Part shown: positions 37,744 through 49,298 of the stretch, piece after piece
Position numbering within the stretch: the first letter of the stretch is position 1
Layout: each line of letters opens with the position of its first letter
Assembly (NCBI RefSeq): GCF_050908995.1
Contig: NC_135124.1
Coordinates: forward strand, 6,014,001 to 6,078,000
Direction of reading: 5' to 3'
DNA from: Andrena cerasifolii
Taxonomy: Eukaryota > Arthropoda > Insecta > Hymenoptera > Andrenidae
Length of the DNA: 64,000 nucleotides
Made by a program: the position numbers and the translations under genes
The notes under the pieces: generated by a model
What the model saw: only the letters and a program-made list of their open reading frames with translations
What the model was told of the DNA's origin: nothing
Databases searched by the model: none

Positions 37744-39211
37744 GTTTCCCCCATCCCTTAATTTTCGGGCGTTCGTTGGACAGTCGACAAAAAGAGGTCT
37801 CGGACGCAATGACCGTTATTGTTAAACAATTATAGCGCATGAATTCATGTTCCACCCCGCAGTATCCAAAATTGTTTAGATTTGTTAAGATTACTTATTG
37901 AATGGTTCGCTTGAAATTGTGGGTAAGGAATGCTAGGTACCTACCCTCGTTATTAAAATTCCACTGCTTGTTACCTAATAAACCAGGGACCGGCAGATGC
38001 CTCGCTTCATCCCCTTTCTCGCTCAACTGCCTCCGCCTCTACCTCGCCGTGCCACTTCTCATTTTCAATGCGGACCTCCCACATGCACTTTTGTCTGTTA
38101 GTTTTGCCGGGGGCCGTATGTTTATGGAACTGTGAATTCCTCGTCGAGCACGAATTCGTCTTACATTCCGTTTCGCTTGTCGTCTGCGACGCGAGCCGAG
38201 ACGGCGGAGAAATATCCGCGACTCTACGGCGAACTACCTTAATGGGAAATTCAGCTGACGTTTATCTAAAAAAAAAAATTCCAGAGAAACTTTCGTCTCG
38301 CGTTTTACATAATTCGCAAGCTGAATTATGGAAATGATAAGCTGCTAATGAAATTACAATCACAAACAGCATATGAGTGGACGTTCGTTGCCATCGCCAT
38401 TCTCATAATTTCAATGCGAGCTTGTTTTCTGCAAGACCGAGGCTGGCTAAAATTTTATTAACGTTCTTATTAAAGTTTCTCTGCCTCTTATCCCCAATTT
38501 TTGCGACTCCTCTCACAAAAGCAGCCTTGCGCAGGAGATCAGGAAGGATTAAAGTGTAAAATCGTAGCTCTTTGCAAAGTATCAAGCTAAGGTTCTACTC
38601 ATTCTTCCGGGTCCACTTTTCTCCTGTCCCTTTGCAGCGTTACGCGCGATATCGTACGCGTGTTGGGCTTAGAGCTTTCGCCGTAGTTGCGATATAACAG
38701 ATGGAATTATCCCGGATCCTCCTTTTAGCTGTGTACTCGGCCGAACGAGCCCGAATCCATCTTCCCGTCCAACTTCTGCCTGATAAACAGACGCGAAACT
38801 CCTCGAGTTGTAATAATATTTGAACAAAAGCCCCCGCACGATGGCTTAAGCCGTGATACGCGGGATCGCGCGCCGGCAAATACGAATTAAGGAATTAAAG
38901 CTGAAAGAGGACGTTTATCTGCTATCGCGATAAGACGTGTCACGCTTTAATCCGCCCAGATTTTATTACTGCTTCAGTTTCTCGTGATTCGTATACGAAT
39001 TACACCCTCGCGATGGGGGTGCGTTTCCCTCTCGAAAGACTAAAGGGCGCCCCTCGTAAAGGGACGACGATTATAGTTTGGTATTTTATTTAAAAGGTGT
39101 AGGGGAGAGGTGTTGTAAAATAGACAGCTTTCGAATGGGACAAATCATGGTACTTAGGAGACTCTGGTACTAAGGAGACTACCATCTCATTAATTTGTCG
39201 TCTCATTGATT
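37744..39211. other. Gene-free stretch
   Basis: No supportable gene or clear repeat. Confidence 0.3.
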
Positions 39212-39492
39212 GATTTTCTGTTATAACTCGTGAACTGTATAATATTTTTTTACCAAATGCTAGATCTAATTAAAAGAAGTACCTTTCGACTTGAAACTTT
39301 TTTTCTATCTCTTACAGATTGCGAGTTACAAAATGAAATCGGAAAATAGCCGAATTTTCACAGGTTAATTTCACCCGCTTCGAGTGAATTTGGGCAGTAA
39401 ACAAAAATTGCGTTACAATCAGAAGGAAATCCCCTACATATTCACAAAGTTTCAGAATTTTTTGAATTTTCGGGTTCGAGATCTTCCCTTGT
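39212..39492 (+). mobile_element. ACAAGG-group foldback, family 4, left-truncated copy
   Basis: It matches the element at 34029 from TGTTATAACTCGTGAACTG to the right end TTCGAGATCTTCCCTTGT, in the same orientation. The left terminal 180 bp are absent. Confidence 0.8.
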
Positions 39493-40081
39493 GAGCCACT
39501 TCGATAAACCCAGGAAGATTGATTTACTACGTGGCGTACAGTGACTAGTAGAAACGCCCCGTGCGTGGTCAGACATATATGAGTAATTCACATTGTGGAT
39601 AATGTGGACGCACAGTTTCAGTTCGGTGGCATTACAAACACACCGCGAATAAGTAGACCATTTTAACATCAAACATAACGTCCAGGATATATAAGTTTGA
39701 AAACTTGTTGCTATTTTTTTGCAACAATGGTACATGTCCCCCTTTTCCCTCCCCAGATATACGTCTCCTTACACATCAATCATGGAACACGAATCTATGA
39801 ATTGAAAAACATATATTATCATTGAAATGGTCGACGTGGTCCCGATACCATTTACACACCTACGCTTAGACGCAAAATTAACTCGATCGCGTTGAGTCCC
39901 TCTAGAGATCACATAATTCATAAGAATAACACTTTCACATCCCACTTAATTTTGCAAATATTAGCCTGCGACAACTTCAGCGTTACACCCTGCATAGACG
40001 GCAACGCGGAGGGGTGAAATTACAGGGAATTCTATTAACGCGGCTCTTGGCGAAGTTGCAGAGCGCGTTCTCACCAACAAA
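39493..40081. other. Gene-free stretch
   Basis: No supportable gene. Confidence 0.3.
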
Positions 40082-40213
40082 ATGCCGCGGTTAGCGTACG
40101 TCGATTCGCAATTACCGAGTGTTCCAAAACTTCCAGCTCGCAGCACGGGAATCAATATTTCCCTTATTAATAACACACAACGCGAGTTACAATGCCATTC
40201 GCCACTCTGTGTA
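40082..40213. repeat. 132-bp dispersed segment, copy 1
   Basis: About 92% identical to 49299-49430 in the same orientation, with no gaps. Both are open in the same plus frame (starting MPR), but substitutions are mixed silent and replacing, so I do not call it coding. Homology breaks exactly where the Harbinger-like relic begins. Confidence 0.75.
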
Positions 40214-40214
40214 A

Positions 40215-40746
40215 TGGTGGGTTTACACCTGACGAGTGACTTGGCTGAGCCAGCGGTCTGCTACTCGGCCGAGTGTAAATCTTGACCGAGTGACCGTTTA
40301 CATGCATCTAGTGCATCTAGTGGTTTGAACGAGTCAGCCCATTTTTATTGTGATCGTCGCGTTTTATTTAAGAAAGGTTTTAAGAAATACACCACTACAA
40401 TCACGCCAGAAATGATAAAAGAATTGCAGGATGAGTTGAAGAAAAAGAAGAAAGAAAATTTCGAGAGGAAAATGGTTACTAAGGAGGGATAGTCATGGAG
40501 CCTCAGTCGAACTTTTGAGAATTAGAAACCGATGATATAACAGAGTATAGATTAATTATAAAAATGATCATAGAACAGTTCGACAGTTTATTGCAAAATG
40601 TAGCTGGCGCAATTAAAAAATCAGAGACTATTTTGAGAAATGTCATAGCAGCCAGAATTAAATAACAAATTTCTCTGTTATTGTTGGCAACAGGAAAAAG
40701 TTTTCGTTCTCTACAATAGTTTTTTCGAGTGTTTAGACTCGAACTG
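40215..40746 (+). pseudogene. PIF/Harbinger transposase relic
   Basis: From 40528 to 40746 one frame reads a recognisable N-terminal segment of HARBI1-like nucleases: EQFDSLLQNVAGAIKK, then ETILRNVIAARIK, LLLLATGKSFRSLQ, FFRVFRLEL. This follows the conserved order F..LL..V...I.K.......I....L...LRFLATG.S..SL...FR. In-frame stops at 40662 and 40714 kill it, and the DDE catalytic part is missing. The left boundary is set at about 40215, where homology to 49431 ends right after TAA, the usual Harbinger target triplet. The first 100 bp contain repeated GAGTGAC/CGAGTG motifs, possible subterminal binding sites. A basic Lys-rich region lies at 40380-40490. The right end was not found. Confidence 0.65.
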
Positions 40747-40905
40747 TGGTTTAGACCAGCCATTTGTTGTCTCTTCATTTTGTTTCTGAAGTGCCAGACG
40801 CCAATGACTTCATATATTACTACTTGAGGGGTCATATTAAGGTAAGAAACACTAATAAAATACAAGACGGTAAGTAAGTTCAAGTGGGAGATCCAGGGAT
40901 GGGTC

Positions 40906-41083
40906 TATAGTCTGACTTTCGAGAGTTGAGACCTGAGGCGGGTCCCTCGGACGGGGCGTGGTTAAGGTGGAACCAATGGTACGCTACGCCGCGCGCAATC
41001 CGTAGCGTGCCATTGGTTCCTTCTTAGCCACGCTCCGTCCGAGGGACCCGCCTCAGGTCTCAACTCTCGAAAATCAGACTATA
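40906..41083. mobile_element. Near-perfect 178-bp palindrome
   Basis: Ends TATAGTCTGA and TCAGACTATA; arms of about 75 bp are almost identical through GAGACCTGAGGCGGGTCCC and GAACCAATGG blocks. The centre is a GC-rich GCTACGCCGCGCGCAATCCGTAGC loop. Outer TA may be the target duplication. The high arm identity implies a recent or actively homogenised copy. Confidence 0.9.
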
Positions 41084-42261
41084 ATGAAATTCTTAAGCTT
41101 AAAAATAGCAAAAGGAACACGTCCGCATCATAAACCCCGTGGCCTTTCGAATGCTTAACAAAAACATTAGGAAACCTAATATCATTTTGATAATACACTT
41201 TTACATTAAATTTCATTTCGATGTTAACGGAGAAGGGCAGCAACCCGTTTGTTAAGCTAAACGAATATACTATGAACAAATAATCGTATAATTTGGTAGA
41301 ATTGTATTATTTCTAGCGTTTACTCTATTAAAGTGAAGCGAGGCTTTTTTGCAAATAAATGCTGAATGGACGTGATAATTCAATTGTCTCATCATTCATA
41401 CTTCATCCGTTAATATTAAAGGCCCGAATTAACATAAAGAAGTCACCTATGCGTGTGTCAGTGTTACATAGTTACATAGACGTACGTGTGAGTAAATGTA
41501 TCTTTTTAAAGCTAGTGGAACAGGATCGGAACTCTACGCAGTTGAAATTCATCCGTCGTTGAATTCACATCGACGCATTGCCATTTCGCCGTCCGTTAAA
41601 AACAGGTATGATATAATAACATTTATTTTTTATCACTGCTACAGGCTGGTGCTACATAATTACCTGCCCGCTGTTACATTACATATCGGACATGTGAATT
41701 TCGATAATATAGTTGTAATAATTTCTGACCATACTATTGAAAAGAATGCATAAAAGAAAATGAAAAATTATTGTCCAAACGCTAAAAAAGATTGGAAAAT
41801 TAAATGTTGTAAAAATGAAATTTAAAAAATATAGTCTCGTAAAGCTTGTCACGCCACACATTTTTTCTATTTACGGTTTGTTTATCCAATCATTACTATT
41901 CGAGCTAAAAATTATATACGAAAAAATTTTCATCGTCCAAAATCATTATTTCTTTAAACATAAATTGCGATAACTTGAGTAAATATTAACGGATCGTTAT
42001 GAAACTTAAAACATAACTTCAGGAAACTCTAGCGAAGCCGTGAAATGTATGCGCAAAACCCTTATGTTAACAAATGTAATAATATTTAATTAAAAAGTAG
42101 TACTGGACGTAACCCATGTCTTTCAACGTTCGCCGTTAAAAAGTATCGAGGCAATTTTGAGGTACATATAACTTGCAGCGACAAAGTTTTTCCTTAATAT
42201 ACAAGGACGATTTTCACCAATTTTCACACTGATTAATAAATAATTGTAGAAGATATGACGA
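41084..42261. other. Gene-free stretch
   Basis: AT-rich, no supportable gene or clear repeat. Confidence 0.3.
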
Positions 42262-42295
42262 TATATATAAATCTCGCTCGCCACCAACAGTCAGC
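42262..42295 (+). promoter_or_regulatory. TATA box and likely start site
   Basis: TATATATAA at 42262 is followed about 28 bp later by CAACAGTCAG, similar to the arthropod initiator. The spacing suits a TATA-driven transcript, and an ATG with a signal peptide follows at 42307. Confidence 0.5.
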
Positions 42296-42306
42296 GGCCG
42301 CGTACA

Positions 42307-42399
42307 ATGCGCTACTTAGCAGTCTTAGCACTCGCGTTGACAGTTGGTGCCGCGCGGATGTCAATGGACAAATTTTGTGTCTTTGAATGCAAAATATGA
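42307..42399 (+). pseudogene. Truncated secreted-protein gene (signal peptide only)
   Basis: The ATG at 42307 opens MRYLAVLALALTVGAAR, a textbook secretion signal (basic n-region, Leu/Ala core, small residues before cleavage), such as digestive proteases and other small insect secreted proteins carry. From codon 18 the sequence becomes repeat DNA homologous to 9148 onward, and the frame ends at TGA 42397 after 30 codons. A TATA box and initiator-like site lie in the right place upstream. I infer a real gene whose start survives and whose body was replaced or separated by the repeat. The mature protein is unknown. An intron donor hidden in the repeat is possible but none is evident. Confidence 0.5.
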
Positions 42400-42586
42400 C
42401 TGACTCGCCAGATTTTCAAAAATCCACAAAAATGATTTTTCAACCCTAACTTTGAACGCAGTTTTCACCCCCCAAATATGAAAACGGGGAAAAATAAAAA
42501 AACACGTATTTCTTATTTTTCGGTCCTCTATAACATATCCAAAAATCAAAATGATCGGAGCCGGACACCTAAAATACTCTCCTTGT
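42358..42586 (+). mobile_element. ACAAGG-group foldback, family 1, right half
   Basis: Matches 9148-9376 in the same orientation, ending ACTCTCCTTGT. The left half is missing; the junction lies inside the signal-peptide reading frame. Confidence 0.85.
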
Positions 42587-42878
42587 TAGTCGAAAAGAAA
42601 TTAAAAAAAAAAGTTGTTTCTCTACAGTCGAGAATAATTGGGAAGGAGTTTCATTCTAGACGATTCTCGACTTAAGGTTGACCCTTTACAGGCATACAGA
42701 TTACAGACTGAGTGTTTTCGGCGAATACTTGATAAATTCCACAGCTTCTTCAAAACCGCACGAATGTAGAGCGCGCAGATGCGTATGGACATTGATCACG
42801 AATCCATCCAATTCAATATTAAGCGATTAATACACTAAAGTGCGTATATTCATTGAAACCATCAGGTACACGATCAAG

Positions 42879-45800
42879 ATGACTTCAGAAGGAAGTAATG
42901 CGTACATAGATGATATATCGTATCAGTGCGACGAATCTCCGGTTTTAAACCCCGAAAAAAGCAAAATCGCCGAATGGTTTGCTCATACTAACGTTTTAAT
43001 AACAGGAGGGACAGGTTTTCTGGGCAAGCTGATCGTCGAGAAATTACTAAGGTACGTTTCCTTCAAGGATATATTCAGAATTCCACTAAATCTCCGCGAC
43101 CGAGCGTTTTTAAATTATTCTGTTGTGTCGCATAAACCGGAAGGGATCGGTATTTTGCAGTATTAATATATTGTACCTTAAGAAGAGCGAAGTTCTCGCC
43201 GATATGTATACGGGTTCGGATTGAGATTGTTTTGCAATTTGACAACTATTACACGCCTGTGCTGGAACTGTTTTGAATCACGTAATAATTGCGAGAGATA
43301 AAGTAGAAAAAGTGAACATTTTTCGAAGCGTCACATCCTTTGATAGTTTGTAACACGCACCAGTCTCACGTTTAATGATCAGTTCAAAAGCTACATCCGC
43401 TGGTTACAAAGTAACGCGGATGTGCTTACAATTTGAATGAATTAACGTACGATTACGTCGATCAAATGGTTTTCTGCGAAAATAAAAAACAGAATGTCCG
43501 GAGGGGAAAAAAAATTCACTAGAATAGTAGGAAATTGGAAATCTGAAAGCGCAGTGAATTTAACGATTTCCAGCCAGCGCTTTCAATAATCTACCAGCCA
43601 CCGGTGTACTGGGGAATCTAATGACATATTTTTATAACAATTTTCGCACTGTCATCTTCCGCCATTAATGTCATCGCCCTTTGACAGTACCGTAAGCTGG
43701 GGAAACATTGGCAGGTTTTTGGAACATTTTAAATAATAAAAAAAATTAACATTTTTACATTCGCTTTAAGTATCCTATCATAACATTATATCCTTTGTGA
43801 TTGCACTATAAGTGTGACAATGCATAGAATTTGTTTCCTTTTCTTTTTTAATAGATGTTAAGTAGATGCTAATGTCAGCCCGCACTGTCAATATCCCCCC
43901 GGTTTACGGACTCTCATTTGCGTTGTATAATTAAAAGGTAGATATACATAAGACATTGAAAGAGTTGCGAGTTTGTTTAAATTCCCACATGCGAGATCCT
44001 TATGTACAGTGAATCACAAAAATATTCCGACACCCTTTAAAACAGAATAATTTTTTTTAAAATTGGTCCATACGACTTGAGTTCTTTTTTTAGAAGCTAG
44101 AAGGGTTAGTTTACTAGTGTTTTCATCACTTTTATCTGAGCCTGTAATGAAAATTTAAAAACCCCATTTGTAGATTTAAGAGCTTACACACTGATATTTT
44201 TTTAAAAATTGAAATTTTGAAAATATCGTCTGATAAAGACCAAGTTTCTTTTACATACTTTAAGGGACGTTTTTCTTTTTTTCTTTTGGGTGACAACCCA
44301 AAGTAGATATTTTTGGTATGCAAACCCCTTAGGTGACGACCCAGCTTTGTTCAACCGCAGCTACAGCCCGAACAAGACGATTTATCGTCATTTTTTTTAA
44401 AATAGGTCTGGGTTATCTCTTTAAATTATAAGCTTTTATAGGAAAAAAAAATCATAAAAAGTTCGGTCTATTCACGGCTCTAGTTGTATGTACTTCACCC
44501 CTTCCGTAAGTTGTATAATATAATTTGAACATTACTATTGATAAATGACGAATAGCAATACTTAAAATAAACTTAGAGTATATTAAAATTCAACTTAAAA
44601 AGAAAAAGCCAAAACGATCACTTTACCCCATATATATGGACTCATTTATCCAAAAAGCTAAATTGAAAAGAAAACCAGTCCAAAGTCTCTAAAAATTAAT
44701 TTTTAAGTTTTAAATGAATTTACATTTTTCGATATCTGAATGTGCATAATTATCAATTTTAAACAACAAATTGAGAAAGCTCATTTTACCCCGACGCTCA
44801 TTTTACCCCGGTCTCCCCTACATTCAGAGATGATAAGTCTAATAATTCTGTGAATGCAAAATTATCTACTAGAAATACTAAATTATCTACTAGAAGTAGT
44901 TCAGGAATGAAACCGATTCAAGTATTTTTCGTAATGAAAATAGGGTTTTTCTTTTAGCAGTATGCGTGTTCTGAATACCGCCAACCGGAGAATATTGGTT
45001 TCGATGTAATGCTTGTTACAGGTGGGGTCACGAAATTTGCGGAGCAACCGAAATACACTTTATTTGTCCAATATGTACATCCGAGCGTAAAAAATAAAAT
45101 ATTTCAAAAATTCCATTTCTATATTTTTCTAATAAAAATAAAATTAAAGATTGATAGAAAACATTTATAGAGCAAGAAATAATAAAAGGACACGTGAAAA
45201 TAACTTTAAAAACTCACATACACATGAGTTAATCAATATTTCTTGAATAGGCGATATTAGGTACACTTTTTTCAGCACCCGATTTTTGCATATCTTAATT
45301 AAAAATTTATAGGTTTCAACGATTCTAACGTATGCTACACGAAAGATGAATAATTTCTCTTTACTTCGAAACGAATTGCATGCAAAAATATCAATTAATA
45401 TTCAATTGACAGCGATTTAAGATTTGCTAGGCGATATTAGGTACGGTCACCCTATGTACCTATATATTTATAGATCCTGCCCGGGTATTACGACAATATA
45501 TATGATAGTAAGGCCGAAAAAGGGGAAAAGTTCAGAACAGCGGTTTAAAGAGAACTTCGAAGATGCTGTAGGTGATATACTTATACATATTGATGGAATA
45601 ATTAGATGTATGAATATTATGTATGCGCTATTGTGACCAGGTATATGATAGATTGAGACGCGAGCAACCGAATTTTCTGAACAAGCTGATTATGGTGGAT
45701 GGTGACGCCATGCAAGAGGATTATGGTCTGTCGCCGGAAACGAAAACGATGCTGATGAATACGAATATCATTTTTCATGCTGCTGCGACCGTTCGATTTG

Positions 45801-48542
45801 ACGAGAAGATGCGCCTAGCCGTGAGCATTAATGTGAAAAGTACAAGATACTTGTTACTGTTCGCGAAACAAATGCCGCATTTAAAGGTAAATCGGTGATC
45901 TATTAAAACCTTTCGTCAAACAATTGAACCAATCATTATAATTGAAAGCGCATTATAAATTGTATTTCATACTTAACACTAAATCCCGAAATCTATCTAC
46001 AGGCATTCGTACACGTATCAACTGCATTTTCGAACTGTATACATAAAAACATTGATGAAATACACTACAAACCACCTATCGATGGTGATAAGTTAATATC
46101 GTTGTTGGATATCTTTGATGATGAACAACTTGAACAAATGACTCCCATGTAAGTACAATTTTACGGAACATGATAGTGTGAATAAGAAAACGAGGTAGCT
46201 ATGGCGAAACATAAACTTTTCACTTTCATAGGCTGCTCAAGAACTGGCCCAACATGTACATATTCTCTAAAGCAGTTGGAGAAAGTATAGTCGCAAAGTA
46301 TAGCGAGGGTATTCCAACGTGTATCGTCCGACCTTCTATTGTTATATCAACAGCCGAAGAGCCACTTATTGGATGGATAAATAATGTATATGGAGCTATG
46401 GGGGTAATGCTAGGAGGAATTCTAGGTGTGTTGCATACGTTACACTGTATACCGGAAAACGCGGCGGAAATGATACCAGCTGATTATGTAGTCTCTACTA
46501 CAATTGCTGCTGCTTGGGGCACTAGTAATATGTAAGTATTTAATTTTGTCGTTATAATTTCTTTATATTAACTTCCTGCGCGTTTAACCCTTCGTCGACA
46601 CACCTCATTTTCGATCAACTTTGACACACTCGGTGGCTCACATTCACAACAATTTTTCAACCACTGCCATTCTTATCTGAAGAATCCAATCGTTATGAAA
46701 AAAATCCGGGGTCAATTTCAAGGTCTCTAGAATGTATTTCAATAATTGTTTGATTGGAATTTTATCACAGTTTTTGTAAAAAAATTCTAGATTACCATAC
46801 GTCGAGAAAAAAAGAAGGAAATCTTCAAAAAATTGTAACTGATACAAATTTCAATATTACAAGCTACAAATCTACAAAGATGTTTTTTAGATATAATATT
46901 TTGAGAAAAAAAATAGTTTGCAAGTCGGCTTTGGAAAATACGTATTTATTTTGCATATAGAAGGTAGGCTGTTTCGGTAATTGGAAAAACAGAGATTTTT
47001 CATATAAACGTTTTATTTTTGTGCAAGAAATGATAGAAAAATTTTGCACATTGTATTTTTTTGAGAAATTATGGTGAAATTTATAGATTATTCTCTTCAT
47101 TATTGGTTTGCACTATAGCTTGTACGACTGTTCGAGGGCGCAAATTATAAGCCATGGTGCTGCGTATTGTAATACATAATGCGCAATTAATGTAATACAT
47201 AATTACTATCATTCTATGGTACACTTACGATAAATACCGACGTCTTTAACACACATTGGGTGGTTCACACCCATAACCTGCTACCCACCACCCCAGAGCA
47301 ACAATTTACGCTTGCCACGTTAGGGTAATAGCCCTAAAGTGTAGTAAACTTTCCAATCTAACACTAAATGCTGCCACTAATCCGATATTCTACGTTTTGG
47401 AAAAGGTACAGAGCGTCAAAATCAGCTTATGGGTGGCTCACACCCAGACTGTCAACGAAGGGTTAAGTATATACACATAAGCGAATATAATCTTTGATAT
47501 TGAAACGAAAAAATGAAATCATTTCTTTTCATTATAAACAGAAAATAATGAAAAGATCGTGACACTAGTATTACGAATGTAAATTATAGATGAATAAAAA
47601 TATTAATTATTAGGTACTTGCGCGTATGTATATATGTGTATGTACTAATATAAGAATGCTTGAAATTTAATTGTAGAATTATTGATTCTATTACTTTATA
47701 GGAAATCTGCAATATTAGATAAAGATGCTAATATAGCTGTTGATGAAAGAATCCCCATTTATAACTCTGTATCTTCATGTCAAAATCCCATTGCTTGGGG
47801 AACATTTCTGAAAATAGGTGAAGTTTTTGTCGCTGATGTACCTAGTATACGGAACATATGGTATCCTATGCTGATACTGAACAGACATTTAATTCTTCAT
47901 AAAATTTGTGTCTTCTTCTTACACACTCTGCCAGCAATTATTGTTGATACGTTCGCATATATTGTTGGTCGAAAACCCATGTACGTATTCAATATATAAA
48001 ATATAATCCATATTAGGTGAAGCATAACCGACGGAATATGTATAGAATTGATTAACAATGATGGGTAATATACTTTGTACAGGTTGTTGGACACGTATAA
48101 GAAAATACAGAAATTTACCAATGTGTTACATCACTTTTCAATACAGGAATGGAATTTTTCTGACGATAACGTTCAGAAACTTTGGCAAGGATTGAATTCA
48201 ACCGATCAAGGAATCTTCAAGTTCAATATCAAGAACCTAGACTGGAATGACTACTTTTACGGTAATATTAGAGGCATCCGTATGTACCTGATAAAAGAAT
48301 CGCCCAACACAGTAGAAGCAGCACGCAGAAGATATCAGAAGTGTGTTTCCTTTCAAGTTATTAAAATTAAACTTAATAGTATAAACTTATGGTATAAAAT
48401 AGCTTTTTAAAATTCAAATTTTTTCTATTTCAGGCTAAAAATCGCTCATTATACGCTAATCACATTGACATTCCTGTTAATGTTATGGGTAACTGTACAT
48501 TTTCTATCATTTCTATGGTCCCTATGTCCGTTGGCACATTAA
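42879..48542 (+). CDS. Fatty acyl-CoA reductase (alcohol-forming), 8 exons
   Basis: Coding exons: 42879-43051, 45474-45567, 45641-45886, 46003-46148, 46232-46531, 47702-47980, 48083-48340, 48434-48542. All introns are GT–AG (2422, 73, 116, 83, 1170, 102 and 93 bp), phases agree, and the product is 534 residues, usual for the family. It should reduce long-chain acyl-CoA to primary alcohol with NADPH, for wax, hydrocarbon or pheromone precursors. Seen: Rossmann motif TGGTGFLG (residues 42-49), VRPKKGKS (70-77), HAAATVRFDE (135-144), VSTAFSN (176-182) and the catalytic YIFSK (Tyr229, Lys233), then the C-terminal sterile/FAR_C region with WGTFLKIG and a hydrophobic segment at about 384-406. The last exon is a membrane helix (about 505-529), so a membrane-anchored form, probably ER or peroxisome. 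The ATG at 42879 is the first in frame. The gene looks intact. Insects have many paralogues, so I give no symbol. Confidence 0.93.
43688..43911. mobile_element. Small inverted-repeat element in intron 1
   Basis: TACCGTAAGCTGGGGAAACA at the left and the complement of GTCCGTAAACCGGGGGGATA at the right, about 27-bp imperfect ends (roughly 20 matches), AT-rich interior. An old MITE-like copy inside intron 1 of the reductase gene. Confidence 0.5.
44007..44400 (-). pseudogene. Tc1-like transposon relic
   Basis: TA followed by CAGTGAATCACAAAAATATT at 44005 looks like a Tc1-type end (TA target, CAGT start). On the minus strand, 44132-44323 reads KKEKRPLKYVKETWSLSDD, resembling the Tc1 segment KKRLEFAKKYVNWTLEDW just before the catalytic core, and 44385-44340 reads INRLVRAVAAVEQSWVV. 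The frame is broken and the DDE core and second end are missing. Assignment is from motif memory. Lies in intron 1 of the reductase gene, opposite strand. Confidence 0.45.
44510..44820 (+). mobile_element. AGGGGAGACCGGGGC repeat, copy B (right part)
   Basis: Matches 8541-8655 from CATTACTATTGATAAATGACG to CACTTTACCCCATATA, then runs to the terminus ACCCCGGTCTCCCCTA, the complement of copy A's start. Lies in intron 1 of the reductase gene. Confidence 0.7.
45250..45444. repeat. 15-bp direct repeats 180 bp apart
   Basis: GGCGATATTAGGTAC occurs at 45250-45264 and again at 45430-45444, the second copy 30 bp before exon 2 of the reductase gene. The DNA between has no inverted ends. Confidence 0.8.
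46584..47466. mobile_element. piggyBac-like TTAA element in intron 5
   Basis: Ends TTAACCCTTCGTCGACA and the complement of TTAACCCTTCGTTGACA. TTAA plus CCC is the classic piggyBac-type end. GGGTGG(C/T)TCACACCCA-type motifs recur inside near both ends (46630, 47260, 47430). 883 bp with no substantial open frame. It makes up three quarters of intron 5 of the reductase gene. Confidence 0.75.
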
Positions 48543-48631
48543 TGGTCGGTAATATTAGCTTCGTAACTCTTTCTTCTAAGCTAAATTATACAGCCCATTG
48601 CAAATTTCGTTACGGCTATGCATAGTACATA

Positions 48632-48998
48632 AGGTGAATGTCCCAATTTCTGCTGATGTCCCCATTTCTGCTCATTACGTATTTTTCTTATTATTGTATG
48701 CGTTACGTTTGTACTATAGTTGCACCAAATTAATTCTAAATTATATAAACATTTAAACAATGCATCCATCGCCATTTTTCACGAGCAGAACTACGGACAT
48801 TTAGAGCATTATATATTTAATTACAAATTACTAATATTTAAACATCTCGAAATAACTTTCTTAAATAGTTTATGAATTGCTTGATTTATTATTAAAGAAT
48901 TAATCAATTACTCTGCAAATTTTCATCACAAACAAATTTTTTACACCTTCTTTACGACCAGTTACCTATTAAATCAGCAGAAATTGGGACATTCACCT
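48632..48998. mobile_element. Tc1/mariner-like MITE with TA duplication
   Basis: The left end AGGTGAATGTCCCAATTTCT and right end AGAAATTGGGACATTCACCT are part of a perfect 26-bp inverted repeat. TA lies directly outside both ends. 367 bp, non-coding. It begins 89 bp after the reductase stop codon and may fall in the 3' UTR. Confidence 0.85.
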
Positions 48999-49083
48999 TA
49001 CCTGTTGGTTTAATTAAAACAGCTGATTATTATTGATCTCGTGAATCTAATTTGCAGTTGCACTACAGATGTCGACATGTGTG

Positions 49084-49089
49084 AATAAA
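49084..49089 (+). promoter_or_regulatory. Possible poly(A) signal
   Basis: AATAAA, the first canonical signal I see downstream of the reductase stop at 48542. Variant signals closer to the stop could be used instead. Confidence 0.25.
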
Positions 49090-49298
49090 CTGTGAGAAAT
49101 ATTAAGCGTGCTGCATTTTTAAATCGTACTTCCCACCTCGTGAATCACAAAAACTTCCGCTTCTAATAATTCATCGGAATGTATGATATATAATAGCGAA
49201 TAAGTTTTTCTGCGCGTGGGAATGCAATCTTATTTGCTATTTATTTGTTGCGAGACCCCTTTGAAACCGAGCGCCGCACGTAGGTCCCATCGGCAAAA

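Noticed and set aside
45568..45640. Alternative donor at 45572 for reductase exon 2
   Set aside because: Using 45572 breaks the frame into exon 3; the GTAGGT donor at 45568 keeps phase 0 and gives the expected family sequence.
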